This document shows positions 15,606-22,930 of a stretch of DNA of 25,393 nt, piece after piece. The translations under genes were made by a program, and so were the position numbers. The stretch covers positions 1 through 25,393 of the forward strand of contig JBEKUI010000029.1 in assembly GCA_049515175.1 (NCBI GenBank), written 5' to 3'. Under the pieces are notes generated by a model. That model did no database searches. It was not told the DNA's origin and saw nothing but the letters and a program-made list of their open reading frames with translations. The number at the start of each line of letters is the position of its first letter. Positions within the stretch are counted from its first letter, which is position 1. The stretch comes from JACQNR01 sp049515175 (GTDB lineage: Bacteria; Acidobacteriota; Terriglobia; UBA7540).

Positions 15606-16655
15606 ATGGCGCAAAGAATAGCCATCATTCCCGGTGACGGAATCGGCGTCGAGGTGATCCGCGAGGCGCAGCGCGTTCTGGAGAGGCTGATCGCTCTGCG
15701 CTGCCTTGCTCTCGAACTGCTGCCTTTCGATTGGGGGGCGGAGAAGTACCTGCGCGAAGGAATCTCGCTGCCGACGGGCGCGCTCGAGATGCTGCGCCAG
15801 GAATTTGCCGCCATCCTCATCGGAGCGCTGGGCGATCCGCGCGTGCCTTCTAACCTGCACGCCGTTGATATCCTCCTGGGAATTCGCTTCGGGCTTGACC
15901 TTTTTGTGAGCCAGCGTCCGGTGAGGCTCTACGACGCGCGTCTCTGCCCGCTGAAGGGGCGCAGCGAGCGCGATATCAACCTGGTGATCTTCCGCGAAAA
16001 CACCGAAGGGGCCTATGTCGGCATGGGAGGCAACCTCAAGCCGGGGACGGGCGACGAGGTCGCCATCCAGGAAGACATGAACACCTGGCGCGGTGTGGAG
16101 CGGATCCTGGTCTACGCTTTTGAATACGCCAAGAATCACGGCCTGAAGCGTCTCTGCATGAGCGACAAATCCAACGCCATGCCTTTCGGGCACGGCATCT
16201 GGCAGCGTGTGTTTCAGGAAGTCCGCGCGCGTTATCCGCAGGCCGAGGCGCGTCATCTCTACATCGATACCCTGGCGATGGAACTGCTGCGTGACCCGGC
16301 ACAGTTTGATGTAATTGTGACGTGCAATATGTTTGGCGACATCCTCAGCGATCTGGGGGCGCAACTCGTAGGCGGCCTCGGCATTACTCCGTCGGCGAAT
16401 ATCCATCCCGGCCGCACGTCGATGTTCGAGCCGGTGCACGGTTCGGCGCCGGACCTGGCGGGGAAGAATCGCGCCAATCCGATGGCAGCAATTCTCGCGG
16501 CGGGAATGATGCTCGAGTACCTGGGTCACGCCGAGGCGGCGCGCGATGTCGAGTCGGCGGTCGTGGAAGCCATTCGCCAGGAATGCACAACACCCGACCT
16601 GGGTGGAAGCCTCGGGACAGACGAAGTCGGCGAATGGATTTGCAGCCGGCTGTGA
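15606..16655 (+). CDS. NAD-dependent isopropylmalate/tartrate-type beta-decarboxylating dehydrogenase
   Basis: This 349-residue enzyme of the isocitrate/isopropylmalate dehydrogenase family oxidatively decarboxylates a 2-hydroxy acid dicarboxylate or tricarboxylate. The N-terminus MAQRIAIIPGDGIGVEV is canonical. Substrate-binding arginines lie in GIRFGLDLFVSQRP (R-x9-R) and FRENTEGAYVG, which also holds the Tyr. The catalytic Lys is in MSDKSNAM, and metal aspartates are in IDTLAMELL and FGDILSDLGAQL. HGSAPDLAGK carries the Asp typical of NAD rather than NADP use. The specificity loop before the first Arg (GALGDPRVPSNLHAVDILLG) is closer to tartrate/malate-type than to classical LeuB sequences, and no leuA, leuC or leuD is nearby. 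The substrate is therefore left open between 3-isopropylmalate, tartrate/malate and homoisocitrate. Confidence 0.85.
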   Translation: MAQRIAIIPGDGIGVEVIREAQRVLERLIALRCLALELLPFDWGAEKYLREGISLPTGALEMLRQEFAAILIGALGDPRVPSNLHAVDILLGIRFGLDLFVSQRPVRLYDARLCPLKGRSERDINLVIFRENTEGAYVGMGGNLKPGTGDEVAIQEDMNTWRGVERILVYAFEYAKNHGLKRLCMSDKSNAMPFGHGIWQRVFQEVRARYPQAEARHLYIDTLAMELLRDPAQFDVIVTCNMFGDILSDLGAQLVGGLGITPSANIHPGRTSMFEPVHGSAPDLAGKNRANPMAAILAAGMMLEYLGHAEAARDVESAVVEAIRQECTTPDLGGSLGTDEVGEWICSRL

Positions 16656-16665
16656 GCGCGCCGTG

Positions 16666-16710
16666 GCCGCCTCCGTAATCAGGAAGCGGGGGCGTTGATT
16701 GGAGGGCGGC
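16666..16710. terminator. Candidate bidirectional terminator between convergent genes
   Basis: GCCGCCTCC (16666-16674) and GGAGGGCGGC (16701-16710) can form a 9-bp GC-rich stem with one bulged G in the 56-bp gap between two converging genes. There is no obvious U-tract. Confidence 0.3.
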
Positions 16711-16711
16711 G

Positions 16712-17419
16712 TTACAGCTCGATGACCTCCAACGCACGCCGCCGTTTCGGTTTGAGGAGCAGTGCCAGCACCAACCCCGCCAGAAATCCTCCCACGTGGG
16801 CCCACCAGGCCACACCACCCCGCGTGGCGGACTGGATCGCCTGCATCTGAAATCCCGCGAAAAACTGAATCAGGAACCAGTAGCCGAGCAGGAGGAGAGC
16901 CGGGACCTGCACCGTCCACAGGAAGAAGAGGACGGGCACGATGGTTGTAATGCGCGCGCGGGGGTAGCTGATGAAGTAGGCTCCCAGGACACCGGCAATG
17001 GCGCCGCTTGCGCCGATCGTGGGCACTCGCGATCCGGCATTCATGAGAATGTGCACCAGCGCGCCGGCGAGCCCGCCCAGAAAATAAATGCCCAGGTAGC
17101 GGAGGTGGCCGTAGCGGTCTTCGATGCTCCGGCCAAAAACAAACAGGAAGAGCATGTTCCCCAGAAGGTGCAGCCAGCCGCCATGCAGGAACATAGAGGC
17201 GAAGAGGGGAACGAAAAGGCCGGGCAGGGTTTGGTGCAGGGCAATCTGCGGAACGGTATAACGTGCCGGAATGATTCCAAAATAGAAAACAACTTCGTTG
17301 AGGTTCCGGCCCAGTGACAATTCGACAAGAAACACTACGACGTTGGCAGCGACCAGAAGATATGTGAGGGCGGGAACGATTTGCCGTCGGATGTGATCGT
17401 GCAGCGGGATGGGAATCAT
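16712..17419 (-). CDS. Rhomboid-family intramembrane serine protease
   Basis: This 235-residue inner-membrane protein has six or more predicted helices. The oxyanion-side motif HGGWLHLLGNMLFL (H84, N88) is followed by FGRSIEDRYGHLRYL in loop 1. The catalytic serine lies in GASGAIAG (S138), and the catalytic histidine in AWWAHVGGFLAG (H208). The Ser-His dyad is complete, so it is predicted active. Rhomboids cut membrane proteins near the outer end of transmembrane helices; the substrate here is unknown. It is transcribed leftward, converging with the dehydrogenase gene. The next gene upstream on the same strand is a small secreted protein 166 bases away, which is too far to claim an operon. 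Confidence 0.92.
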   Translation of the reverse strand: MIPIPLHDHIRRQIVPALTYLLVAANVVVFLVELSLGRNLNEVVFYFGIIPARYTVPQIALHQTLPGLFVPLFASMFLHGGWLHLLGNMLFLFVFGRSIEDRYGHLRYLGIYFLGGLAGALVHILMNAGSRVPTIGASGAIAGVLGAYFISYPRARITTIVPVLFFLWTVQVPALLLLGYWFLIQFFAGFQMQAIQSATRGGVAWWAHVGGFLAGLVLALLLKPKRRRALEVIEL

Positions 17420-17585
17420 GCAACGAGCATTTTATCCTGCCCGCCTGCGCCTGCCCACCCGAAACATACGGGGCAGAGAAAGCAAGCTGCTCGTCACGCG
17501 AGCGCGCGGTAAGGCCACCGAGCGTTTTCGCTCTCAACGGCTCAGTGTCCTCACCGCGCGTCGGTTGGGTTCTCGGCACCGGCGA

Positions 17586-17936
17586 TTACGGTGTGAAGAC
17601 AATCGCCGTGTTGGTACCGCCCAGGCGAATCTCACTGATGACCTGGGAGCCGTCGGATTGGGTTGTGTACACGACCATGTTCCTCGCGAACTTGTTGCTG
17701 CGCTCTTCGATCTTTCCCTCGGCGGTAGCGACGAGCTTCCTGCCGTCCGCCAGAGTGACAGTTGCCGTGGGGCTGTGGTGTTCCCAGGTGATCTTGTAGT
17801 GTCCCGCCGCAACCTGTTTTCCGCCCAGTGTCCCAGCGTAGGGCAGGCTAATCGTGTTCGCCATGGCAGTGGCGCTCACGAACAACATCGCCGCCACGCA
17901 CGAAATCAATCCCCGAAGGTTCCTGCGATTCACCAT
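17586..17936 (-). CDS. Small secreted protein of unknown function
   Basis: This 116-residue protein starts with a clear Sec signal peptide: the basic MVNRRNLRG, a hydrophobic core LISCVAAMLFVSATA, and a likely cleavage after AMA (about residue 26). The mature part of about 90 residues alternates polar and hydrophobic residues as in a small beta-rich domain (ISLPYAGTLGGKQVAAGHYKI, ATVTLADGRKLVATAEGK) and contains no cysteine. I do not recognise a named family; similar short secreted proteins are common in acidobacterial genomes. The start ATG 17936 follows AAGGAGTG at a good distance, which supports it as a real gene. An inverted repeat lies further upstream in its leader. Confidence 0.72.
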   Translation of the reverse strand: MVNRRNLRGLISCVAAMLFVSATAMANTISLPYAGTLGGKQVAAGHYKITWEHHSPTATVTLADGRKLVATAEGKIEERSNKFARNMVVYTTQSDGSQVISEIRLGGTNTAIVFTP

Positions 17937-17962
17937 GGATTTTCACTCCTTCTGAAGTTTTG

Positions 17963-17983
17963 CGGTTTCCGACGTGGAAACCG
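17963..17983 (-). promoter_or_regulatory. Inverted repeat in the leader of the small secreted protein
   Basis: CGGTTTCC (17963-17970) and GGAAACCG (17976-17983) are a perfect 8-bp inverted repeat with a 5-nt centre. It lies 27 to 47 bases upstream of the ATG at 17936 and just ahead of the ribosome binding site. It could be an operator or an mRNA hairpin. Confidence 0.4.
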
Positions 17984-18064
17984 GTCGCCTTGGGATGAGG
18001 CTCGATAAAAGTTTCGAAAACATCTTGGTGCTTGCAGCCCGGGGCGGTTTGTGGTTAGATTCGC

Positions 18065-18172
18065 GTGGGGTTAAACGAAAAGGGCACACCGCGAGCGGTA
18101 GCATCTTTTCCGCGGGGATCGTCGCCGCCCTGGCCGCCAAACCATCAGCGGCGACGTCCCGTTTAACCCCGT
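18065..18172. ncRNA. Candidate structured RNA or palindromic element, three-way junction
   Basis: An outer stem of 11 perfect pairs joins GGGGTTAAACG (18067-18077) to CGTTTAACCCC (18160-18170), extendable by two G-U pairs. Inside lie two arms. Arm 1 (18078-18109) pairs AAAAG with CTTTT, then GC with GC, and ACCGC with GCGGT. Arm 2 (18120-18156) pairs CGTCGCCGC with GCGGCGACG, a perfect 9-bp stem with a 19-nt loop. About 32 pairs in 104 nt is far more than expected by chance. The element sits in the gene-free gap between the secreted-protein gene and glcD. Orientation and class are unknown; it could be a small RNA, a miniature mobile palindrome or a replication/partition structure. Confidence 0.4.
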
Positions 18173-18524
18173 TCAGCCTCTGCCGTTCGGTCGATCACTC
18201 CCGGCAACATCCAGCGTGCACGGGGAATCCAGCTTGAAACTATCCGAAAATTGCCCTCGAATTCGTCTGCCGATTTACTCCTCGCCCTTTAGACGGCGGA
18301 CGGCTCTGATTCGTTAGCTCCAGTTTCCCCGCACCGCCATCATTTTCGCCTGGAAACCTTACCTGTAAAGATCCACAAATACGGATTGCTTTCCCGTCCA
18401 TTGGTCTGATTCCTCGACAGCTTGCCCCTTGGTTGTCCATACGCAATGCCGGACCTCCAAGTTGCGTTGTTTTGCACGAATTCGTAACCAGGTGTTTATC
18501 AAGAATTAAAGGAGGCCCCGCGCG

Positions 18525-18554
18525 TTGACGCTCGCTTTGGCCGTCCGATATACT
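18525..18554 (+). promoter_or_regulatory. Sigma70-type promoter of the glcDEF-acsA cluster
   Basis: TTGACG at 18525-18530 and TATACT at 18549-18554 are 18 bases apart, close to the housekeeping consensus. Transcription would begin near 18561, leaving a leader of about 130 nt before the glcD ATG at 18692. Confidence 0.6.
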
Positions 18555-18615
18555 CAGGCCGGAGTGATTTGCAGAAAGGAACCCGCGCGTTTGCCTGTTG
18601 GTGCGAGGCCGCAAA

Positions 18616-18636
18616 CATGCTTGTGCACATGGCATG
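18616..18636. promoter_or_regulatory. Possible operator palindrome downstream of the glcD promoter
   Basis: The 8-bp palindrome TGTGCACA (18622-18629) is flanked by the inverted arms CATGC (18616-18620) and GCATG (18632-18636). Its position between promoter and start codon suits a repressor. TTGT-ACA half-sites are seen with FadR/GntR-type regulators, but no regulator gene is in the window. Confidence 0.3.
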
Positions 18637-18691
18637 ACGTGGCCGCTCTGATTGTGACCCGCGCACTGCCCGCGGGGGCGGCCTTTCGCCG

Positions 18692-20119
18692 ATGAAGCCC
18701 AGCCCCTTAGTTCGTGAGTTGTTCCGCATCCTGGGCCCCGAGGCTGTCCTCTGGCGGCCCGAGGACGTCATGCTCTATGAGTACGACGCGCTCTCCTGTC
18801 TGAAGCAGCCGGAGGCAGTGGTTTTCCCCACCACGACGGCCGAGGTGGTCGCGGTGGTGAAGCTCGCGGCGCGTGAAAAGCTGCCCGTCGTGCCGCGCGG
18901 CGCGGGGACGGGGTTGAGCGGGGGTTCGGTAGTCAGCGAAGGCGGCATCGTGCTCGGCTTCGCGCGCATGAAGAAGATTCTGGAAATCGACCTCGAAAAT
19001 CTCCGCGCCCGCGTCCAGCCCGGCGTGGTGAATATGGACCTGACGCTGGCGGTGAGCGACCACGGCCTCTATTTTGCTCCCGACCCTTCCAGTCAGAAGG
19101 CCTGCACAATTGGCGGCAACGTGGCCGAGAACGCAGGCGGACCGCATACTCTGGCGTACGGAGTCACTACGAATCATGTGCTCGGAGCGGAAGTCGTTCT
19201 TCCCGACGGCGAAGTCGTGCGCACCGGCGGAAAGTTCTGGGACCGCCCCGGCTACGATCTGACCGGCTTCCTCGTGGGGTCGGAAGGAACGCTCGGTATC
19301 GTCACGGAAGTGACGGTGCGCCTCACGCGCAAGGCGGAAGCCGTCAAAACGCTGCTCGCAATCTACGACCGCATTCTCGACGCGCCGCGCACCGTGGCGG
19401 CCATCACGGCCCGGCGCATCACGCCCGCGGCGCTCGAAATGATGGACGGCTTCACGCTGCGCGCTGTGGAGGACGCCTTCCACGCGGGCTTTCCCATGGA
19501 CTCCGCCGCCGTCCTGCTGCTGGAGGTCGAAGGCGTGCGGGAGGAAGTCGAGGAACACGCGGACGAAATCGAAGCTGTTTGCCGGGAAAACGGCGCGCGC
19601 GAGGTGCGCCGCGCGAAGTCCCCCGAGGAGCGCGACCTGCTCTGGCGCAGCCGTAAGAACGCGTTCGGCGCGTTGGGACGTATCAGCCCGAACTATTACG
19701 TGCAGGACGGCGTCATCCCGCGCACCCGCCTGCCCGAGATGCTGGAATTCATTGAGCAGGTCAGCAGCAAGTACGCATTGCGGATTGGCAACATCTTCCA
19801 CGCCGGCGACGGCAACCTCCATCCGCTGCTGATGTTCGACGCGCGCGACCCGAGCCAGGTTGAGCGCGTGAAGAAAGCCGCCGCGGACATCATGGCGAAG
19901 TGCGTCGAGATGGGCGGCTCGATTACCGGCGAGCACGGCGTGGGCATCGAGAAGCGCGACCTGATGCCACTCATCTTTTCACCCGACGATCTGGAGTTGA
20001 TGCGGAAATTGAAGGCGGTTTTCAATCCTTCCGGTACGCTCAATCCCGGGAAAGTGCTGCCCGCGGGAAAGGTGTGCGGCGAATTGCGAATCGAAGCGAG
20101 CCTGGGAGGAATTCTGTGA
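18692..20119 (+). CDS. glcD: Glycolate oxidase FAD subunit GlcD (FAD-linked oxidase)
   Basis: GlcD is the catalytic flavoprotein of the membrane-associated GlcDEF complex, which oxidises glycolate (and in related enzymes D-lactate) with electrons passed through GlcF to quinone. The 475-residue protein has a PCMH-type FAD domain at about 35-215: VVFPTTTAEVVAVVKLA, the FAD-binding VPRGAGTGLSGG, GGNVAENAGGPHTLAYG and GYDLTGFLVGSEGTLGIVTE. The C-terminal FAD-oxidase domain holds RKNAFGALGR, IGNIFHAGDGNLHPLL, GSITGEHGVGIEK and FNPSGTLNPGKVLP. All usual motifs are present and the length matches E. coli GlcD. ATG 18692 is kept although its ribosome binding site is weak. The stop overlaps the glcE GTG by 4 bases. 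Confidence 0.93.
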   Translation: MKPSPLVRELFRILGPEAVLWRPEDVMLYEYDALSCLKQPEAVVFPTTTAEVVAVVKLAAREKLPVVPRGAGTGLSGGSVVSEGGIVLGFARMKKILEIDLENLRARVQPGVVNMDLTLAVSDHGLYFAPDPSSQKACTIGGNVAENAGGPHTLAYGVTTNHVLGAEVVLPDGEVVRTGGKFWDRPGYDLTGFLVGSEGTLGIVTEVTVRLTRKAEAVKTLLAIYDRILDAPRTVAAITARRITPAALEMMDGFTLRAVEDAFHAGFPMDSAAVLLLEVEGVREEVEEHADEIEAVCRENGAREVRRAKSPEERDLLWRSRKNAFGALGRISPNYYVQDGVIPRTRLPEMLEFIEQVSSKYALRIGNIFHAGDGNLHPLLMFDARDPSQVERVKKAAADIMAKCVEMGGSITGEHGVGIEKRDLMPLIFSPDDLELMRKLKAVFNPSGTLNPGKVLPAGKVCGELRIEASLGGIL

Positions 20120-21468
20120 GCCCGGCGACGGAAATCGCGCAGGCGGAGCTGGCCGCCATCGTGGGCGCGGCGCGAGTCGTCGCGGACCCGGCCGCATGCG
20201 CGGCGTTCGCCGTGGATGGCCAGGCGCCGCAGTGCGTGGTCTATCCCACTGCGCCCGGCGAGGTGGCGGCGGTGCTCCGCTACGCCTCCGCGCGCGATCT
20301 CGCCGTCATCCCCTGTCGCAATGCGACGAAGCTTGGCGTGGGGAATGCGCCGCGCCGCTATGACGTGGCGCTGTCGCTCAAAGACTTGAACCGCGTCTGG
20401 CACTACGAGCCCGCGGACCTCACGATCACCGTCGAGCCGGGGATGAAGTTGGGGGATTTCCAGCACTTCGTCGCGCGGGACGGGTTGTGGCTGCCGCTCG
20501 ATCCTCCCGGCGGCGCGCGTGCCACTCTCGGCGGAATTGTGGCCACGAATGCGGCCGGACCATTGCGCCTCTTGTTTGGCGCGCCGCGCGACATCGTCCT
20601 GGGCATGAAAATCGCGACCGTGGAAGGAAAGGTCGTGAAGACCGGCGGCCGCGTGGTCAAGAACGTGGCCGGCTACGATGTTGGAAAACTCCTGATCGGG
20701 TCGTACGGGACGCTGGGCGTCATCGTCGAGATCAGCCTCAAACTCTTTCCGCTCCCAGCCGAGCGCGCCACGGTGGTCATCGCCGCCGGAACGCTGGGAG
20801 TAGCGCGCGATTTGCGGCAGAGCATTTTGCAGTCCCCACTCTCTCCGGCGCGCATGGTTCTGCTGGACAGCCGCGCGGCGCAGCAGGCAACAGCGAGCGT
20901 TGCGGAACGCACCTCGATGGGGCCGGAAATCTGGCTGGAAGTGGCGGGCTCGGCACGATTGATCGAACGCTGCCGCCGCGAACTCGGAGAGCTGACCGGC
21001 CCGGCGGGCACGAACGCCCAGGGCGTCGATGCAGCGTCCGCCGAAAAAGTCTGGGCTCGCGCCACCGACCTCCACGCCTGGGCCGCCGAGGAGGCGCCCA
21101 GCGCCGTTATGTTGAAAGCGACGCTGCCCGATTCAACGCTGGAAGAGTTCGTGAGCCGGGCCGAGCAGGAAGCGGAAGCTGAACGCGCTGAGATTGCGGC
21201 ATTTGCCCAACTGGGTGTAGGCATCGTTCACCTTTGCATTCTGAGCGAGCTCAGGGTTCCGACCTTGCTCGGTTTGATTCAACGCCTCCGCGCTGCCGCG
21301 GAAGCATTGGGTGGAGTGCTCATCGTTGAACGCTGCCCGCCGGCAATCAAGAAGCAGATTGATGTGTGGGGCGGGGCGGGTGACAGCCTCGAATTGATGA
21401 AGAAAGTGAAAGCGGTGTGGGACCCGAAGGGAATTCTTTCGCCGGGTCGCTACGTCGGGCGGCTGTGA
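20116..21468 (+). CDS. glcE: Glycolate oxidase FAD-binding subunit GlcE
   Basis: This 450-residue second flavin subunit of the GlcDEF oxidase starts at GTG 20116, which overlaps the glcD stop (GTGA) behind GGAGGAATTCT. The frame is open further upstream, but that part lies inside glcD. The PCMH-type FAD domain shows VVYPTAPGEVAAVLRYA, VIPCRNATKLGVG, LDPPGGARATLGGIVATNAAGP and GRVVKNVAGYDVGKLLIGSYG, the latter being the GlcE counterpart of the GlcD GYDLTG loop. The C-terminal region ends with WDPKGILSPGRYVGRL. At 450 residues it is longer than E. coli GlcE (about 350), with extra sequence in the variable central part (about 240-400). Substrate assignment between glycolate and D-lactate cannot be settled from these subunits. 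Confidence 0.9.
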   Translation: MSPATEIAQAELAAIVGAARVVADPAACAAFAVDGQAPQCVVYPTAPGEVAAVLRYASARDLAVIPCRNATKLGVGNAPRRYDVALSLKDLNRVWHYEPADLTITVEPGMKLGDFQHFVARDGLWLPLDPPGGARATLGGIVATNAAGPLRLLFGAPRDIVLGMKIATVEGKVVKTGGRVVKNVAGYDVGKLLIGSYGTLGVIVEISLKLFPLPAERATVVIAAGTLGVARDLRQSILQSPLSPARMVLLDSRAAQQATASVAERTSMGPEIWLEVAGSARLIERCRRELGELTGPAGTNAQGVDAASAEKVWARATDLHAWAAEEAPSAVMLKATLPDSTLEEFVSRAEQEAEAERAEIAAFAQLGVGIVHLCILSELRVPTLLGLIQRLRAAAEALGGVLIVERCPPAIKKQIDVWGGAGDSLELMKKVKAVWDPKGILSPGRYVGRL

Positions 21469-21540
21469 ATCCGCCGCGCCGGCCTGCGTTTCCACGGCGT
21501 CCTGGAAGCGTTGCATTGATGTGGCCCCGATGTCTGAAGG

Positions 21541-22920
21541 GTGTCCTTTTTGAAAACGATGAACCCTGACGCGAGCGAAGTGCAGGCCAACGAGAAATGC
21601 GCCGCCGCGCCCCAGCCTCGGAGCGGCTACGGGCCGGGCGAGGCGCCGACGTTTGATTTCTACTCAAAGTGCATTCGCTGCGGGTTGTGCCTGAACAGTT
21701 GCCCCACCTACCGCGAGCTGGGCCTGGAGATGGATTCGCCGCGCGGACGGATCTACCAGATGATTCAGGTGGAACGCGGCCGCCTGCCGCTCAGCGAGAG
21801 TTTTGTCCGGCACATCGATCTCTGTCTCGACTGTCGCTCGTGCGAGACGGCTTGCCCGTCGGGCGTCGAATACGGCCGGCTGGTGGAGACGGCGCGCGGG
21901 CAAATTGAGAAATATTATCCGCGCTCGTGGCTGCAAGCCTTGGCGCGTCAGATGTTTCTGCGCGGGCTGCTTCCTCATCCGGGGCGGCTGAAGCTGATCG
22001 GCAACCTGCTGGGGTTTTACCAGAATTCGGGGCTGGAGAAACTGGTCCTTGCCTCTGGAATTCTCAGGTTGCTTCCCGGCCGCCTGGCGGAAGTGGCACG
22101 TCTTGCGCCGCGCATCGAAAAGCCGTTCTTCTACGAAAAGCTTGGCAGCGTTTATCCCGCCGAGGGCGAACGGCGCTATCGGGTGGCGTTCTTCGCCGGC
22201 TGCATCGCCAACCTGACGTTCGTGCGGCTCAACGAGGCGACAATTCGCGTGCTGCAGCGCAACGGCTGCGAGGTGGTTGTCCCGGAGGACCAGGGCTGCT
22301 GCGGCGCGCTGCACGTGCACGCCGGCATGCGCGACCTGGCGCGCCAACTCGCCGCGCGCAACATCCGGGGTTTTCTCTCTGGCGGATACGATGCGATTAT
22401 CAGCAACGCCGCAGGTTGCGGCTCGGTGCTCAAGGAGTATCCTCTGCTGTTTGAAGAGGCGGAGCGTGAGCGGCACGAGGCGGCCCAGGCCTTCAGTGCG
22501 CGGCTCAAGGACGTCACCGAATTCCTTGCGGGGATTGACCTCAACCGTAGTTTTGGGGTATTGAAATTGCGCGCCACGTATCAGGATCCTTGCCATCTGG
22601 GTCACGCGCAGCGGATTCGCAGCGCGCCGCGTAAGTTGCTGGCCGCCGTGCCGGGGTTGGAGCTTGTGGAACTCAAGGAGTCGGAAATCTGCTGTGGGAG
22701 CGCCGGCATTTATAACGTGGTGCACAACGAGATGGCGGAGCGGCTGCTCGCCGCGAAGATGCAGCGCATCGACGAAACGGGCGCCGAGGTTATTCTCACC
22801 GCCAACCCCGGCTGTCTGCTGCAACTGCGGGCGGGCGCGGCGCGGAGCGCACGTCCCCGGCGCGTCCTGCACGTGGTAGAATTACTCGACGAAGCTTACA
22901 GGGCTGCCAATTCCCATTGA
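21541..22920 (+). CDS. glcF: Glycolate oxidase iron-sulfur subunit GlcF
   Basis: This 459-residue protein carries electrons from GlcD/GlcE to the quinone pool. It has two [4Fe-4S] ferredoxin motifs: C44-x2-C47-x2-C50-x3-C54-P (CIRCGLCLNSCP) and C95-x2-C98-x2-C101-x3-C105-P (CLDCRSCETACP). Two cysteine-rich CCG domains follow, with FFAGCIANL, DQGCCGALHVHAG, YQDPCHLGHAQ and EICCGSAGIYN. The architecture equals GlcF and related LutA/GlpC-type subunits. GTG 21541 is used; ATG 21559 (residue 7) is an equal alternative, since neither has a strong ribosome binding site. The 72-base gap after glcE is the only sizeable break in the cluster, and acsA starts 10 bases after this stop. Confidence 0.93.
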   Translation: MSFLKTMNPDASEVQANEKCAAAPQPRSGYGPGEAPTFDFYSKCIRCGLCLNSCPTYRELGLEMDSPRGRIYQMIQVERGRLPLSESFVRHIDLCLDCRSCETACPSGVEYGRLVETARGQIEKYYPRSWLQALARQMFLRGLLPHPGRLKLIGNLLGFYQNSGLEKLVLASGILRLLPGRLAEVARLAPRIEKPFFYEKLGSVYPAEGERRYRVAFFAGCIANLTFVRLNEATIRVLQRNGCEVVVPEDQGCCGALHVHAGMRDLARQLAARNIRGFLSGGYDAIISNAAGCGSVLKEYPLLFEEAERERHEAAQAFSARLKDVTEFLAGIDLNRSFGVLKLRATYQDPCHLGHAQRIRSAPRKLLAAVPGLELVELKESEICCGSAGIYNVVHNEMAERLLAAKMQRIDETGAEVILTANPGCLLQLRAGAARSARPRRVLHVVELLDEAYRAANSH

Positions 22921-22930
22921 GAGGTACACG

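Larger units (their letters stand above)
17937..18691. other. Gene-free 755-bp divergent intergenic region
   Basis: No credible gene was found: short open frames here lack ribosome binding sites and recognisable protein texture. The region holds the leader and inverted repeat of the secreted-protein gene at its left, the three-way-junction element at 18065-18172, and the glcD promoter and possible operator at 18525-18636. Between 18173 and 18500 the base composition is less GC-rich than the neighbouring genes, and I see no structure there. Confidence 0.6.

Noticed and set aside
18067..18170. Integron attC site, since GTTAAAC and GTTTAAC occur in the outer stem
   Set aside because: The two boxes are in the opposite order to attC (which reads RYYYAAC ... 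GTTRRRY), and no integrase or cassette array is present.
17974..18237. Possible 87-residue open frame on the plus strand
   Set aside because: There is no ribosome binding site, it overlaps the palindromic three-way-junction element, and the composition is not protein-like.
19900..20115. Extended N-terminus of glcE
   Set aside because: It lies within glcD. The GTG at 20116, overlapping the glcD stop behind GGAGG, is the natural start.
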